A stretch of DNA of 64,000 bases, from NCBI RefSeq assembly GCF_001633105.1, contig NZ_LUKZ01000019.1, forward strand, positions 96,424 to 160,423, written 5' to 3'. The position numbers were made by a program, and so were the translations under genes. This document shows, piece after piece, positions 17,047-27,040 of the stretch. The notes beneath the pieces were generated by a model. That model did not search any database. It saw nothing but the letters and a program-made list of their open reading frames with translations, and was not told where the DNA came from. The stretch is from Acidovorax sp. GW101-3H11. GTDB lineage: Bacteria > Pseudomonadota > Gammaproteobacteria > Burkholderiales > Burkholderiaceae_C. Position 1 is the first letter of the stretch, and each line of letters starts with the position of its first letter.

Positions 17047-17411
17047 CTTTGAAGCACCTGAATGTGCTGGCCGAGGACGACGACGACCCGATGCTGTCCG
17101 CCGTGAACCTGGTGGATGTGTTCCTGGTGCTCGTGGTGGCGCTGCTCACGGCCGTGGCGGTGCAGACCCAGACCAGCGCCAATGAAAGCGTCACCATCAT
17201 CCGCAACGCGGGCCAGCCCGACATGGAGGTGGTGGTGCGCGAGCAGGGCAAGGAGGTGCGCTTCAAAGGCGCGGGCAGCGCAGCGCAAGGGCAGGGCGTG
17301 CGTGCAGGCGTGGCCTACAAGCTCGAAGACGGCAACATCGTCTACATCCCCGAAACCGGTGTGGCGCCTGCAGACGCGGGCGCTGGCGCGGCCGACCCCG
17401 CCAAGCCATGA
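17043..17411 (+). CDS. DUF2149 (ExbD-like) membrane protein
   Basis: A 122-residue protein with a short acidic N-terminus (AEDDDDPMLSAVNLVDVFLV), one transmembrane helix at about residues 17-42, and a periplasmic tail. This is the ExbD/TolR layout, and the NLVDVFLVLVVALL aspartate is placed like the proton-path aspartate of ExbD. I recognise it as the DUF2149 family, which accompanies ExbB-like and CobN-like genes. The start overlaps the ExbB-like stop and the stop overlaps the cobN start (ATGA both times). No TonB gene is adjacent. Confidence 0.8.
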   Translation: MTLKHLNVLAEDDDDPMLSAVNLVDVFLVLVVALLTAVAVQTQTSANESVTIIRNAGQPDMEVVVREQGKEVRFKGAGSAAQGQGVRAGVAYKLEDGNIVYIPETGVAPADAGAGAADPAKP

Positions 17412-20400
17412 AGGCGCTGATTCTGCGCACGGCACTGTGGTGCCTGCTGCTGGCCGCGCCACTGGTGCACGCAGCTCAGTCTGCGCCCGTGCTGCTCTGG
17501 CTCACCTCCGACATCACCACCGCCCCGCGCACCGCCATGGTGCAGCGTTTGGCCGCCGAGGCGGGCCTGGGTTTTGCGCACATCGACTATCCGCTGGGTG
17601 GCCCAGCGGTGCTGGACGTGGCCCAGGCCCAGAAGCTGGAGCGCGCGCTGGCGGGTGCCGCCATGGTGTGGGTGGATGCGCCGCATGCGAGCGTGGAGGC
17701 ACGCCTGCGCCGCATGGCGGGGCCGCAGCTCGATGCGCGGGCTGCGCGCACCCCTGGTCGCGTGGTCTGGGTGCCTGCGGGCACGCCCGCAGTTGACCTG
17801 TCTGCGCTGGACGCTTCCGCCCGCATGGTGGCCTATCTGCAGGCGGGCGGCCCGCGCAATCTGAAGAACGCCATCGTCCTGGCGCGCGCCACGGTGGCGG
17901 GTGTTGCGATGCCGACCTTGCCTGCACCCGACATCCTGCCCCCCCGGGGCATCTACCACCCCGACGCGCCCCGCCTGCTGCCCAACGCCGCCGCGCTGGA
18001 GGCCTGGCGCCAGGGCCAGCCCGCGCTGCGCAGCCTGCCCGCCGTGGCCGTGCTGGTGCACCGCCACCATTTCATCGACGGCAGCACCGAATGGCTCGAT
18101 GCCTGGCTGCGCACTTTCCGCCAGCAGGGCCTGTTCGCCTATGCCGCCTTTGGCCAGCAGGTCACGGCGCAGACGCTGGCCGAGGTGCTGGAGCTGCCCG
18201 CTGAACCAGGCACTGGCCCCGGCCGCCTGCATGCCTCCGCCCTGATGCTGCACCAGCTCGTGCCCCAGGCCGCCGCGCTGCAGCCGCTGCTGGCGCGCTG
18301 GGGCGTGCCGCTGCTGGGCACGCAGCCTTACCGCGCGGGCGATGCGGCAGCGTGGGAGGCCAGCGACACGGGCCTGTCGCTGTCCGACGTGCCGTTCTAC
18401 CTGGCGCAGCCCGAGGCGGCGGGTGCCATCGACCCGGTCCTGGTCGTTGCCCATGGTGCAGAGGGCAAGGACTTCCGCCTCATCGACCGCCAGGCCCAGG
18501 CCGTGGCCGCCAAGGCGCGGCGCCTGATAGCGCTGCAGACGAAGCCCGCTGCCGAAAAGCGCCTGGTGGCCATGGTCTACAACTACCCGCCGGGCGGCAC
18601 CAATTTCGGTGCATCGTTCCTCAACGTGCCGCGCAGCCTGGAGCAGGTGTCCGGCGGCCTGGCCCAGGCGGGCTACCGCACGCAGCAGGTGCCCGAGCAG
18701 GGCTGGATCGATGGGCTCAAGCCGCTGCTGGCTGCCTATTACCCCGGCGCCGATGTGCGCGCGCTGCTGCAAAGCGGCCAAGCCGCCGCGCTGCCGCTGG
18801 CGCGCTACGAGCAGCACCTGGCCACCTTGCCCCAGGCCGTGCGCGACCGCATGAACGCGCATTGGGGCCCGCCCGCAAAGAGCCGCTACGTGGTCGATTG
18901 GCAGGGCGAAAAAGTGTTCGCCATCCCGCGCTTGCAGGTGGGACAGCTGGCCGTGCTGCCCCAGCCCCCACGCGAGGAAACGCTGCGCCTGGGCCAGAAC
19001 CCGTTCATGCACAAGAGCAAGGCGCCGCTGTCGCACCACTACCTGGCGGTGTACCTGTGGGCGCAATTGGAGGCCGACGCGCTCATCCACTTTGGCACCC
19101 ACGGCACGCAGGAATGGGCCGGTGGCAAGGCGCGCGCGCTGGATGTGCACGACGACGCGCTGCTGCCGCTCGGCGATCTGCCGGTGGTCTACCCCTACAT
19201 CGTGGACAACCTGGGCGAGGCCCTCACGGCCAAGCGCCGGGGCCGCGCCGTGCTGGTGAGCCACCGCACGCCGGTGTTCGCCCCGGCGGGCTTCGAGGCG
19301 CGCATGGCCCACATGCACGAGGTGATGCACGAGTGGGAAACCGTGGACGAAGGCCCCACGCGCCGTGCACTCGAAAAGCAGCTGGTGGCGCAGTTTGTGG
19401 AGCACCAGCTGCACCGCGACCTGGGCTGGAGCGCCGCGCGCATCGCGGCCGACTTCAGCGGTTTCCTCGAAATCCTGCACCCCTACCTGGACCAGCTCGC
19501 ACAAAGCTCGCAGCCCAAGGGTCTGGCCGTGTTCGGCCGCGTGCCCGCGCCCGAGCAGCGGCGAGAGACCATCCTGCAGGCGCTGCGCAAGCCGCTCATA
19601 GAGGCGCTGGGTGAAGACATCGACGAAGCCTTCCTCATCAAGCACGATGCCGTGCTGGCCGCACGCCCCGCGCGCTGGCTGGAAGTGGCATTGAAGGACG
19701 CCGAGGCCGCAAGCAGGCTGGACCTGCGCCCCGCGCTGCCCGCGCAGGCAGCAACGCCGGGCACGGCGGGGGCATCCGACGTGGTGCGTGCCGAAGACCA
19801 TGTGCCCAACCGTGCCGCGCGCAAACCCATCGACACCCCCGCGCTGCTGAAACTCGCGCAGCGCGCGCAGGAGCTGGAGCGCCTGCTGGCCACGGAGGGC
19901 GAGATGCCCGGCCTGCTGGCGGGGCTGGAGGGCCGCTACCTGCCCGCAGCCTACGGCGGCGACCCCATCCGCAACCCCGACAGCCTGCCCACGGGCCGCA
20001 ACCTTACAGGCCTGGACCCCAGCCGCCTGCCCACACGCCAGGCCTATGCCGTGGCGCAGACGCTGTTCAACGACTGGTTCAAGGACTACCAGGCGCGCCA
20101 TGGTGGCCAGGCGCCAGAGCGCATGGCGCTGTCGCTGTGGGCGGGTGAAACGCTGCGCCACCAGGGCATCATGGAAGCCCAGGCGCTGGTGGCGCTGGGC
20201 ATGCGCCCGGTGTGGGACGACGCGGGCCGCCCGGTGCGCGTGGAGACCATTGCCGCCGATGAACTCAAGCGCCCGCGTGTCGATGTGCTCATGAGCATCA
20301 CCGGCTCGTACCGCGACCAGTTCCCCGCTTTGATGGCGCTGCTCGACCGCGCGGTGGCCCAGGCTGCCACGGCCGATCCCGGCAACGCGATTGCGCGCAA

Positions 20401-21598
20401 CACCGCGCAGATTGGCCAGGAGTTGCGCAAGCAGGGCGTGCCCCGCGCGCAGGCCGAGCAGCTGGCGCGCGTGCGCGCCTTCGGCAACGCGGTGGGCGAC
20501 TACGGCACCGGCCTGTCGGACGCGGTGCAAAGCGACGGCCTGCAAACCAACGATGCGCGCTTGGGCCAGATGTTCCTCGAACGCATGAGCCAGCCTTACC
20601 TGGATGGCGAACCCGTGACGGGCGTGGCGGGCGGCACGGCGGCGAAGGCGCTGGGTGCCCACCTGCGCCGCACCGACGCGGCCATCCTCTCGCGCAGCTC
20701 GCACCTGTACGCCATGGTCAGCTCGGACGACCCGTTCCAGTACCTGGGCGGCCTGTCGGCGGCCGCCCGTGTGGCTGGGCGCAAGCAGGGGCTGGAGCTG
20801 CATGTGGCCCAGTTGCAGGACGTGGGCGAGCCCACCACGGAGACCGCGCAACGCGCCATTGCGCTGGAAATGCAGTCACGCTACCTGCACCCCGGCTGGC
20901 TGCAGGCCCAGAAGGCCGAGGGCTATTCGGGCACGCTGCAGGTGCTCAAGGCCGTGCAGTTCGCCTGGGGCTGGCAGGCCGTGGCGCCGGACACGGTGCG
21001 CAGCGACCACTGGCAAAGTTTTTACGACGTGCTGGTGCGCGACAAGCACCAGCTGGGCCTGCCTGAGTGGCTCAAGGAACACCCGCAGGCCTACGCCCAG
21101 TCGCTGGAGCGCCTGGTGCAGGCGCAGCGCCAGGGCTACTGGCAGGCCGATGCCGACACGCAAAAGCAGCTTGCGCAGATGTACCAGGAACTCACACGCG
21201 CTGCGCCCCTGGCGGCCGAGCTGCCGGTCGTGCGCCGCTGGGTGGAGCAGGCTGCGCAGGGCACCCCGGCGGCAGACGCCGCACCCGTGGGCCTGGCCGT
21301 GGCCACGCCGCAGTCACCCGCGCTGCCGCTGCCCGCACCGCCAGCCGCCGACCTGCCTGCACCGCCACCGCAGGCTGAAGCCCCGCCTGCTTTGCCCGCC
21401 GTGCCTGCCATGGGTGTGCTGCTGGAGCGCCAGCCTGAGCGCGAAGCACCCGACGCTGCCCAAGAGCCCAGCCCCGTGGAGCGCATGGCCCACATCGTGG
21501 CCCTGCTGGTGATGGCCCTGGTGGTGCTGGCGGGCGCTGCGTGGCAGGCGCGTCGTCCGTTTTCACTCTCCGCTGCGCCCGGCCTGGCCCGCGCTTGA
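17408..21598 (+). CDS. cobN: Exported, membrane-anchored CobN-like cobaltochelatase protein
   Basis: A 1396-residue protein homologous to CobN/magnesium-chelatase H subunits, with motifs such as [39 protein letters not shown] and [20 protein letters not shown]. Classical CobN is cytoplasmic and inserts cobalt with CobS and CobT. Here the N-terminus is a signal peptide ([22 protein letters not shown]), and the C-terminus has a proline-rich linker (about residues 1300-1340) and a transmembrane helix ([18 protein letters not shown]). The body should therefore sit in the periplasm, where ATP-dependent CobST cannot act. It overlaps DUF2149. Corrinoid metal handling driven by the ExbB-like pair is an inference. 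Confidence 0.85.
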   Translation: MKALILRTALWCLLLAAPLVHAAQSAPVLLWLTSDITTAPRTAMVQRLAAEAGLGFAHIDYPLGGPAVLDVAQAQKLERALAGAAMVWVDAPHASVEARLRRMAGPQLDARAARTPGRVVWVPAGTPAVDLSALDASARMVAYLQAGGPRNLKNAIVLARATVAGVAMPTLPAPDILPPRGIYHPDAPRLLPNAAALEAWRQGQPALRSLPAVAVLVHRHHFIDGSTEWLDAWLRTFRQQGLFAYAAFGQQVTAQTLAEVLELPAEPGTGPGRLHASALMLHQLVPQAAALQPLLARWGVPLLGTQPYRAGDAAAWEASDTGLSLSDVPFYLAQPEAAGAIDPVLVVAHGAEGKDFRLIDRQAQAVAAKARRLIALQTKPAAEKRLVAMVYNYPPGGTNFGASFLNVPRSLEQVSGGLAQAGYRTQQVPEQGWIDGLKPLLAAYYPGADVRALLQSGQAAALPLARYEQHLATLPQAVRDRMNAHWGPPAKSRYVVDWQGEKVFAIPRLQVGQLAVLPQPPREETLRLGQNPFMHKSKAPLSHHYLAVYLWAQLEADALIHFGTHGTQEWAGGKARALDVHDDALLPLGDLPVVYPYIVDNLGEALTAKRRGRAVLVSHRTPVFAPAGFEARMAHMHEVMHEWETVDEGPTRRALEKQLVAQFVEHQLHRDLGWSAARIAADFSGFLEILHPYLDQLAQSSQPKGLAVFGRVPAPEQRRETILQALRKPLIEALGEDIDEAFLIKHDAVLAARPARWLEVALKDAEAASRLDLRPALPAQAATPGTAGASDVVRAEDHVPNRAARKPIDTPALLKLAQRAQELERLLATEGEMPGLLAGLEGRYLPAAYGGDPIRNPDSLPTGRNLTGLDPSRLPTRQAYAVAQTLFNDWFKDYQARHGGQAPERMALSLWAGETLRHQGIMEAQALVALGMRPVWDDAGRPVRVETIAADELKRPRVDVLMSITGSYRDQFPALMALLDRAVAQAATADPGNAIARNTAQIGQELRKQGVPRAQAEQLARVRAFGNAVGDYGTGLSDAVQSDGLQTNDARLGQMFLERMSQPYLDGEPVTGVAGGTAAKALGAHLRRTDAAILSRSSHLYAMVSSDDPFQYLGGLSAAARVAGRKQGLELHVAQLQDVGEPTTETAQRAIALEMQSRYLHPGWLQAQKAEGYSGTLQVLKAVQFAWGWQAVAPDTVRSDHWQSFYDVLVRDKHQLGLPEWLKEHPQAYAQSLERLVQAQRQGYWQADADTQKQLAQMYQELTRAAPLAAELPVVRRWVEQAAQGTPAADAAPVGLAVATPQSPALPLPAPPAADLPAPPPQAEAPPALPAVPAMGVLLERQPEREAPDAAQEPSPVERMAHIVALLVMALVVLAGAAWQARRPFSLSAAPGLARA

Positions 21599-21627
21599 AT
21601 CCACCATTCTTGAAAGCACCCCCAACC

Positions 21628-22197
21628 ATGCAGATCGAAACCCCACCCACCGAGAAGCGCTACGAAAAGCCCGAGGGCGAGCGCCGGGGCATCGTCATCG
21701 TCAACACCGGCGACGGCAAGGGCAAAAGCACGGCGGCCTTTGGCCTGGCGCTGCGCGCCCACGGCCGGGGCAAGGCCGTGAAGATTTACCAGTTCATGAA
21801 GGTGCCCACGGCGCGGTTTGGCGAACACCGCATGTTCGAGCAGATCGGCCTGCCCATCGAGGGCCTGGGCGATGGCTTCAGCTGGAAGAGCAAGGACCTG
21901 GAGCACTCGGCCCAGCTCGCGCGCGATGGCTGGGAGAAGGCGCGCGCCGCCATCCTGTCGGGTGAGCATTTCCTGGTGGTGTTGGACGAGATCACCTACC
22001 CGCTGATCTACGGCTGGCTGCCGCTCGATGGCGTGCTGCAGACGCTGCGCGATCGGCCCAAGGACGTGCATGTGTGCCTCACCGGCCGCCGCTGCCCGCC
22101 CGAGATCATCGAGCTGGCCGACACCGTGACCGAGATGCAGCTCGTCAAGCACGCGTTCAAGGCGGGCATTCCTGCCCAGCGCGGCATCGAGGACTAG
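21628..22197 (+). CDS. cobO: Cob(I)yrinic acid a,c-diamide adenosyltransferase
   Basis: A 189-residue CobO/BtuR/CobA-type enzyme that adds the 5'-deoxyadenosyl group to cob(I)alamin precursors in the cytoplasm. The P-loop TGDGKGKS is at residues 27-34, followed by [21 protein letters not shown], the motif [10 protein letters not shown], and [20 protein letters not shown] near the C-terminus. The start is the ATG at 21628; the frame is open upstream, but that part overlaps cobN. It lies 29 bases after cobN. Length and motifs are typical. Confidence 0.94.
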   Translation: MQIETPPTEKRYEKPEGERRGIVIVNTGDGKGKSTAAFGLALRAHGRGKAVKIYQFMKVPTARFGEHRMFEQIGLPIEGLGDGFSWKSKDLEHSAQLARDGWEKARAAILSGEHFLVVLDEITYPLIYGWLPLDGVLQTLRDRPKDVHVCLTGRRCPPEIIELADTVTEMQLVKHAFKAGIPAQRGIED

Positions 22198-22203
22198 GCC
22201 GCC

Positions 22204-23211
22204 GTGTCTGACCACTGGTTTTTGCTGATCACACCCGCCGGGGGCTGGCCCTTTTTAGCGGTGTGGCTGGGGGTGCCGCTGCTGGCCTTGGCGGTGGACT
22301 GGTGGCTGGGCGAGCCACCTGTGGCCTGGCACCCCGTGGTCTGGATGGGCCAGGCGCTGCAGTGGTCGGGCGACCGGCTGGCGCCCAGCAGCCCCGTGGC
22401 CCGGGATTTCAAGGTTTTTTGGCGCTCTGCGCTTGTCTGGTGTGCCTTGGTAGCTATCGTTTTGATAGTTTCTGGGCTGGCGCAGCACCTGGTGCTGATG
22501 CTGCACGGGTTTCTGGCAGCGGCATTGCTGGCATTGCTGCTCAAGCCGCTGCTGGCCTGGCGCATGCTGCACGACGAGGTGCTGGCGGTGGAGGTGGCGC
22601 TGGGCCAGTCGCTGCCCGCAGGCCGCGCGCAGCTTGCGCGCCTGGTGAGCCGCGATGTGAGCAGCCTGAGCGCCGTGCAGGTGCGCGAATCTGCCATCGA
22701 GTCGCTGGCCGAGAACCTCAACGACTCGGTGGTGGCGCCGCTGTTCTGGTTTGCGCTGCTGGGCCTGCCCGGTGCCGCGTTGTACCGCTTTGCCAACACG
22801 GCCGACGCCATGTGGGGCTACCCCGGCATGCGCGGCGGGCGCTACTGGCAGTGGGCGGGCAAGTGGGCGGCGCGGGCGGACGATGTGCTGTCGTGGCTGC
22901 CTGCGCGCATCACGGCCCTGCTGCTGGTGCTGGGCGCCCAGGGCCTGCCGCTGCGCACCCTGGCGCGCCAGGCGCGCAAGACGCCGTCGCCCAACAGCGG
23001 CTGGCCCATGGCGGCCATGGCGCTGGTGCTGGGCGTGCGCCTGGCCAAGCCGGGGGTGTACACGCTGCACGGCAAGGGGCGCAGGGCAGGGCCGCTGGAT
23101 ACGCGGCGGGCCGCGCGGGTGGGCACCCGGGTGGTGGTGGCCCTGGTGCCGGTGGTGGCGGCCATCCAGTTGCTGGTGGCCATGGTTTTATCTGCGTGGA
23201 TGTCCGCATGA
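22204..23211 (+). CDS. cbiB: Adenosylcobinamide-phosphate synthase (CbiB/CobD)
   Basis: A 335-residue membrane protein that attaches aminopropanol phosphate to adenosylcobyric acid. Recognisable motifs are DWWLGEPPVAWHPVVWMGQAL near the N-terminus, SRDVSSLSAVQVRESAIESLAENLNDS near residues 155-180, and the block NTADAMWGYPG. The start is GTG (22204). Residues near 69-90 (FKVFWRSALVWCALVAIVLIV), part of a membrane helix, are encoded by a copy of the dispersed AGCTAT repeat read in frame. The stop overlaps the start of cobC. Confidence 0.92.
   Translation: MSDHWFLLITPAGGWPFLAVWLGVPLLALAVDWWLGEPPVAWHPVVWMGQALQWSGDRLAPSSPVARDFKVFWRSALVWCALVAIVLIVSGLAQHLVLMLHGFLAAALLALLLKPLLAWRMLHDEVLAVEVALGQSLPAGRAQLARLVSRDVSSLSAVQVRESAIESLAENLNDSVVAPLFWFALLGLPGAALYRFANTADAMWGYPGMRGGRYWQWAGKWAARADDVLSWLPARITALLLVLGAQGLPLRTLARQARKTPSPNSGWPMAAMALVLGVRLAKPGVYTLHGKGRRAGPLDTRRAARVGTRVVVALVPVVAAIQLLVAMVLSAWMSA
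22407..22471 (+). repeat. Dispersed AGCTAT repeat, copy C (inside cbiB)
   Basis: TTTTTTGGCGCTCTGCGC, then TTGTCTGG, then TAGCTATCGTTTTGATAG. It has the same block order as the other copies and is translated in frame as part of a cbiB membrane helix. Confidence 0.7.
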
Positions 23212-24308
23212 CAGAGCATGAAATCACGCCCGTGTGGGATTCCATTCACGGCGGCCCCGATGCTGCGGGCGTGCCGCTGTTTGATTTTTCAACCAACAGC
23301 AACGCCTGTGGCCCCTGTGCGGAAGCGCGTGAGGCGGTGCAGGCGGCCGACGCCACGCGGTATCCCGATCCGGCGTACACGGCCTTGCGCGAGCGCCTGG
23401 CTGCCTTCCACGGCGTGGCACCCGCCCGCATCGTGCTGGCGGCCAATGCCAGCGAATTCATCCACCGCATCACCGCGCTGGCGGCGCAGCAGGGTGTGGT
23501 GCAGGTGGCCCTGCCTGCGCACAGCTATGGCGACTATGCCCAGGCCGCACAGGTGCGCGGGCTGGGCTTGGTGCGAGGTGGCGATGCGGCGGCGGGCCTG
23601 CAGTGGGCGTGTGAACCTTCCAGCCCCTTGGGCCTGGCCGACCCGGCGGTGCGGGCCTGGCAGCAGCAGGGTGTGGAGTGTGGTGGTGACGATGCAGCCG
23701 GTGTGCTGCGGGTGCTTGACTGCGCCTATGTGCCCCTGCGCCTGGGCCCTGAGGGCGCGTGGACAGGCACGCCGCCTGCGCAATTGCCATCGGCCTGCTG
23801 GCAGCTGTGGACCCCCAACAAGGCCCTGGGGTTGACCGGTGTGCGTGCCGCCTACGCCATTGCGCCCGCTGGCAGCGAGGAGCTGGTGCGCGCGCTGGTG
23901 GCCCTGGCGCCGTCGTGGCCGGTGGGGGCGCATGGCGTGGCCTTGCTGCAGGCCTGGGTGTTGCCCGTGGTGCAGCAATGGCTGGTGTACAGCCTCTCCA
24001 CCCTGCGCGAGTGGAAGTCGCGCCAGCAGGCGCTGTGCTTGGACCTGGGCTGGGCGGTGCACGCGGGCAGCCTGGCCAACTACTTTTGCGCGCAGCCTGT
24101 CAGCACGTCGTTGCGGAACGACCTGGCGGCCTTGCGCGCAGCGGGCATCAAGCTGCGCGATACCACCTCGTTCGGGCTGCCGGGCAGCGTGCGCCTGGGG
24201 GTGCTGGCGCCCGCAGCGCAGGATGCGTTGCGGCAGGCCTGGAGGGCTGTCGCAAGCAGCCGTACCATCGCCGACAGCCATTCAACCGGTTCAAAGGACG
24301 CCTTGTGA
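23208..24308 (+). CDS. cobC: PLP-dependent aminotransferase/decarboxylase of B12 synthesis (CobC/CobD type)
   Basis: A 366-residue fold-type I PLP protein resembling threonine-phosphate decarboxylase, which makes the (R)-1-amino-2-propanol phosphate arm used by CbiB. Signs are FDFSTNSNACGP near the N-terminus (normally N-x-NP-x-G), RIVLAANASEFIHRITALAAQ, and the PLP lysine K205 in WTPNKALGLTGVRAAYAIA. The ATG at 23208 overlaps the cbiB stop. Its stop overlaps the GTG of the kinase gene. The N-terminal motif is somewhat degenerate, so activity towards threonine phosphate is inferred from position. Confidence 0.86.
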   Translation: MTEHEITPVWDSIHGGPDAAGVPLFDFSTNSNACGPCAEAREAVQAADATRYPDPAYTALRERLAAFHGVAPARIVLAANASEFIHRITALAAQQGVVQVALPAHSYGDYAQAAQVRGLGLVRGGDAAAGLQWACEPSSPLGLADPAVRAWQQQGVECGGDDAAGVLRVLDCAYVPLRLGPEGAWTGTPPAQLPSACWQLWTPNKALGLTGVRAAYAIAPAGSEELVRALVALAPSWPVGAHGVALLQAWVLPVVQQWLVYSLSTLREWKSRQQALCLDLGWAVHAGSLANYFCAQPVSTSLRNDLAALRAAGIKLRDTTSFGLPGSVRLGVLAPAAQDALRQAWRAVASSRTIADSHSTGSKDAL

Positions 24309-25099
24309 GAACCATCACTGTCAACCGCTACGTCACGCCGCTGCGCGAAGGCGGCTCCATGCCCGCCATCGTCGAGGGCGACGACCTGGGCACCTACGTG
24401 CTCAAGTTCCGGGGCGCAGGGCAGGGCGTGCGCGCCCTGCTGGCCGAAATGATTGCGGGCGGCATCGCCCGTGCGCTGGGCCTGCCTGTGCCCGAGATCG
24501 TGCTGGTGCAACTGGACCCCGCCCTGGCGCAGACCGAGCCCGACCCCGAGATCCAGGACCTGGTGCGCGCCAGCGGCGGGCTGAACGTGGGGCTGGACTA
24601 CCTCTCGGGCGCGCTGAATTTCGACCCGGCGGTGGATGTGGTGACGGATGACTTCGCCTCGCGCCTCGTGTGGTTTGACGCACTGGTGGGCAATGTGGAC
24701 CGCACCGCGCGCAACACCAACCTGCTGATGTGGCACCGCCAGCCCTGGCTCATTGACCATGGTGCGGCGCTGACCTTTCACCATGCGTGGAATGGCGCGG
24801 TGGCCCTGCCCGCCAAACCCTTTGCGCCGATTGCCGACCATGTGCTGCTGGCCCGTGCCACGGCGTTGGCGCAGGTGGATGCCGAGCTGGCCGCACGGCT
24901 CACGCCCGAGGTGGTTGCGCACATTGTTGGCGATGTGCCCGATGAGTTTCTGGCACTGGCCGGTGCCGAGCACACCGAGGGCCCGCTGGCGGCGCCCGCA
25001 AGCCACCGCCAGGCTTACGTGGATTACTTCTGCGCGCGCCTGGCTGGCCGAGCAACGTGGGTGAATGCCTTGAAGGAGGCTGTCGATGCACGCGCCTGA
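24305..25099 (+). CDS. HipA-family kinase-like protein
   Basis: A 264-residue protein with the kinase features of short HipA-like proteins: ATP-lysine K34 in YVLKF, glutamate E48, the catalytic loop GNVDRTARNTN (D132, N137) and metal-binding D151 in LIDHGAALTF. It is about half the length of E. coli HipA. The GTG start overlaps the cobC stop, and the gene overlaps the DUF3037 gene by 14 bases. I recognise the HipA-like plus DUF3037 pairing from other genomes, but its substrate is unknown to me. Its place between cobC and cobQ is unexpected. Confidence 0.82.
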   Translation: MRTITVNRYVTPLREGGSMPAIVEGDDLGTYVLKFRGAGQGVRALLAEMIAGGIARALGLPVPEIVLVQLDPALAQTEPDPEIQDLVRASGGLNVGLDYLSGALNFDPAVDVVTDDFASRLVWFDALVGNVDRTARNTNLLMWHRQPWLIDHGAALTFHHAWNGAVALPAKPFAPIADHVLLARATALAQVDAELAARLTPEVVAHIVGDVPDEFLALAGAEHTEGPLAAPASHRQAYVDYFCARLAGRATWVNALKEAVDARA

Positions 25100-25478
25100 G
25101 GTCTACGACTACGCCATCGTGCGCGTGGTGCCGCGCGTGGAGCGCGAGGAGTTCATCAACGCGGGCGTGATCCTGTCGTGCCAGCGCAGCGGTTTTCTGC
25201 AGGCCGCCATCGCGCTCGACGAAGCCCGCCTGCTGGCCATGGACCCGCAGGCCGACATCGACACCGTGCGCCGCCACCTGGCCGCCATCGTCGCCATCTG
25301 TGCGGGCGACGATGGCTGTGGCCCGATTGCCCGCCTGCCTTACCGCCAGCGCTTTCACTGGCTCACTGCCAAGCGCAGCGCCATCATCCAGACATCCCCC
25401 GTGCACACGGGCCGCTGCACCGATGCGGCAGCGGCGCTTGAACACATCATGGACCGCATGGTTCGCCCTCTGCCTTGA
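25086..25478 (+). CDS. DUF3037-family protein
   Basis: A 130-residue protein with the DUF3037 pattern: YDYAIVRVVPRVEREEFINAGVILSC at residues 7-32, LDEARLLAMDPQADIDTVRRHL in the middle, and a C-terminus with SPVHTGRCTDAAAALEHIMDRMV. There is no signal peptide or membrane segment. It overlaps the HipA-like kinase upstream by 14 bases and the cobQ TTG start by four. This implies tight co-expression, with the pair possibly acting together. No biochemical role can be assigned. Confidence 0.85.
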   Translation: MHAPEVYDYAIVRVVPRVEREEFINAGVILSCQRSGFLQAAIALDEARLLAMDPQADIDTVRRHLAAIVAICAGDDGCGPIARLPYRQRFHWLTAKRSAIIQTSPVHTGRCTDAAAALEHIMDRMVRPLP

Positions 25479-26992
25479 CTTCCTCCACCTCTCCCAAACG
25501 AGCCCGCTGCGTGATGGTGCTGGGTACCACCAGCGGCGCGGGCAAAAGCTGGCTGACCACCGCGCTGTGCCGCTACTACAGCAACCTGGGCCTCAAGGTG
25601 GCGCCGTTCAAGGCGCAGAACATGAGCAACAACGCGCGGGTGGTGGCCAGTGAGACGGGCAGTGGCGAGATCGGCTCTGCCCAGTACTTTCAGGCCCTCG
25701 CCGCCCGCGCTGAGCCCGAGGTGCGCATGAACCCGCTGCTGCTCAAGCCCGAGGCCGACACCCATAGCCAGGTGGTACTGATGGGGCAGGTGAGTGCAGA
25801 GCTCACGGCCATGCCCTGGCGCGGCCGCAGCGAAAAGGTGTGGCCGCAGATAGCGGCTGCGCTCGATGCATTGCGTGCCGAAAACGATGTCGTGGTGATC
25901 GAAGGCGCAGGCTCGCCCGCCGAGATCAACCTGCACGCCAGCGACATCGTCAACATGCGTGTGGCCCGCCATTCTGAAGCCCGCTGCCTGCTGGTGACCG
26001 ACATCGACCGGGGTGGCGCGTTTGCCCACCTGTATGGCACCTGGGCGCTGTTGCCCGAGGATGAGCGCGCACTCATCCACGGCTTTGTGCTCAACAAGTT
26101 TCGCGGCGACGCCAGCCTGCTGGCGCCTGCGCCGCAGATGCTGCAGGAGCTGACCGGTGTGCCCACCGTGGCCACCATCCCCATGCACTGGCGCCATGGC
26201 CTGCCCGAAGAAGACGGCGTGTTCGATGACCGTACCCTGGTGGCGGGCGCCGTGCACACCACGGTGGCCGTGGTGGCCTACCCGCGCATCAGCAACCTCG
26301 ACGAGTTCCAGCCGCTGAAGAACGTGCCCGGCGTGCGCTTGCTGTGGGCGCGCAGCCCGGCGGACCTGGGTGGTTTGAAGCCCACAGACTGGGTGGTGCT
26401 GCCCGGCTCCAAGGCCACCGCCGCCGACCTGGCCTGGCTGCGCGCGCAGGGCCTGGACCAGGCGATTGCCCAGCACGCCGGGCAGGGCGGCACGGTGCTG
26501 GGTGTGTGTGGTGGCCTGCAGATGCTGGGCGAGGCGCTGATCGACACCGCAGGCATCGATGGCAATGCGCCCGGCCTGGGGCTGCTGCCCCTGGTCACCA
26601 CCTTCGAGGTTGCCAAAACCGTGCAGCGCACGCAGGCGCAGTTTGGCGCAATGTTGGGCGCGTGGGCGGCGCTGGCTGGCGTGCTCGTCACAGGCTATGA
26701 AATCCACCACGGCCAGACGGCCCAGCACCCGGCCATGGCCGCCAAGGGGGATGTGGCGCGCGAAGTGATCCCGGGCATTGCCTGGCAAAACGCTGCGGGA
26801 AATGTGCTGGGCGTGTATCTGCATGGCCTGCTCGAAGACCCCGCTGTGCTGCAGGCCCTGTTTGGCCGTGGGGGCGCGTCCCCCGTTCCCACGCTCGACG
26901 CCGTGTTTGACGGCCTGGCCCGCATGGCCGAGGCCAGCTTTTCCCCGGGTGCGCTGCAGGCGCTGATCGCGCCAGATTCCACGGCTGCCTGA
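25475..26992 (+). CDS. cobQ: Cobyric acid synthase
   Basis: A 505-residue CobQ/CbiP amidotransferase that amidates the b, d, e and g side chains of adenosylcobyrinic acid a,c-diamide. The N-terminal domain has VMVLGTTSGAGKSWLTTALC and FKAQNMSNNARVV. VVIEGAGSPAEINL follows. The glutaminase domain has C345 in VLGVCGGLQMLGEAL and a histidine in GYEIHHG. The annotated start is TTG (25475), overlapping the DUF3037 stop (TTGA). A downstream GTG (MVLGTT) is possible but would trim the usual N-terminus. Confidence 0.93.
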   Translation: MTSSTSPKRARCVMVLGTTSGAGKSWLTTALCRYYSNLGLKVAPFKAQNMSNNARVVASETGSGEIGSAQYFQALAARAEPEVRMNPLLLKPEADTHSQVVLMGQVSAELTAMPWRGRSEKVWPQIAAALDALRAENDVVVIEGAGSPAEINLHASDIVNMRVARHSEARCLLVTDIDRGGAFAHLYGTWALLPEDERALIHGFVLNKFRGDASLLAPAPQMLQELTGVPTVATIPMHWRHGLPEEDGVFDDRTLVAGAVHTTVAVVAYPRISNLDEFQPLKNVPGVRLLWARSPADLGGLKPTDWVVLPGSKATAADLAWLRAQGLDQAIAQHAGQGGTVLGVCGGLQMLGEALIDTAGIDGNAPGLGLLPLVTTFEVAKTVQRTQAQFGAMLGAWAALAGVLVTGYEIHHGQTAQHPAMAAKGDVAREVIPGIAWQNAAGNVLGVYLHGLLEDPAVLQALFGRGGASPVPTLDAVFDGLARMAEASFSPGALQALIAPDSTAA

Positions 26993-27040
26993 GCGCCTGT
27001 CCCTCGTTCCATTTCGTTTTCTGCTTCTTTTCCTCACACC

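Noticed and set aside
17342..20851. 1169-residue open frame antisense to cobN
   Set aside because: Shadow of cobN: high third-position GC removes stops on the other strand. Its translation is low-complexity (His/Arg/Gln-rich) with no motif, while cobN is a clear family member.
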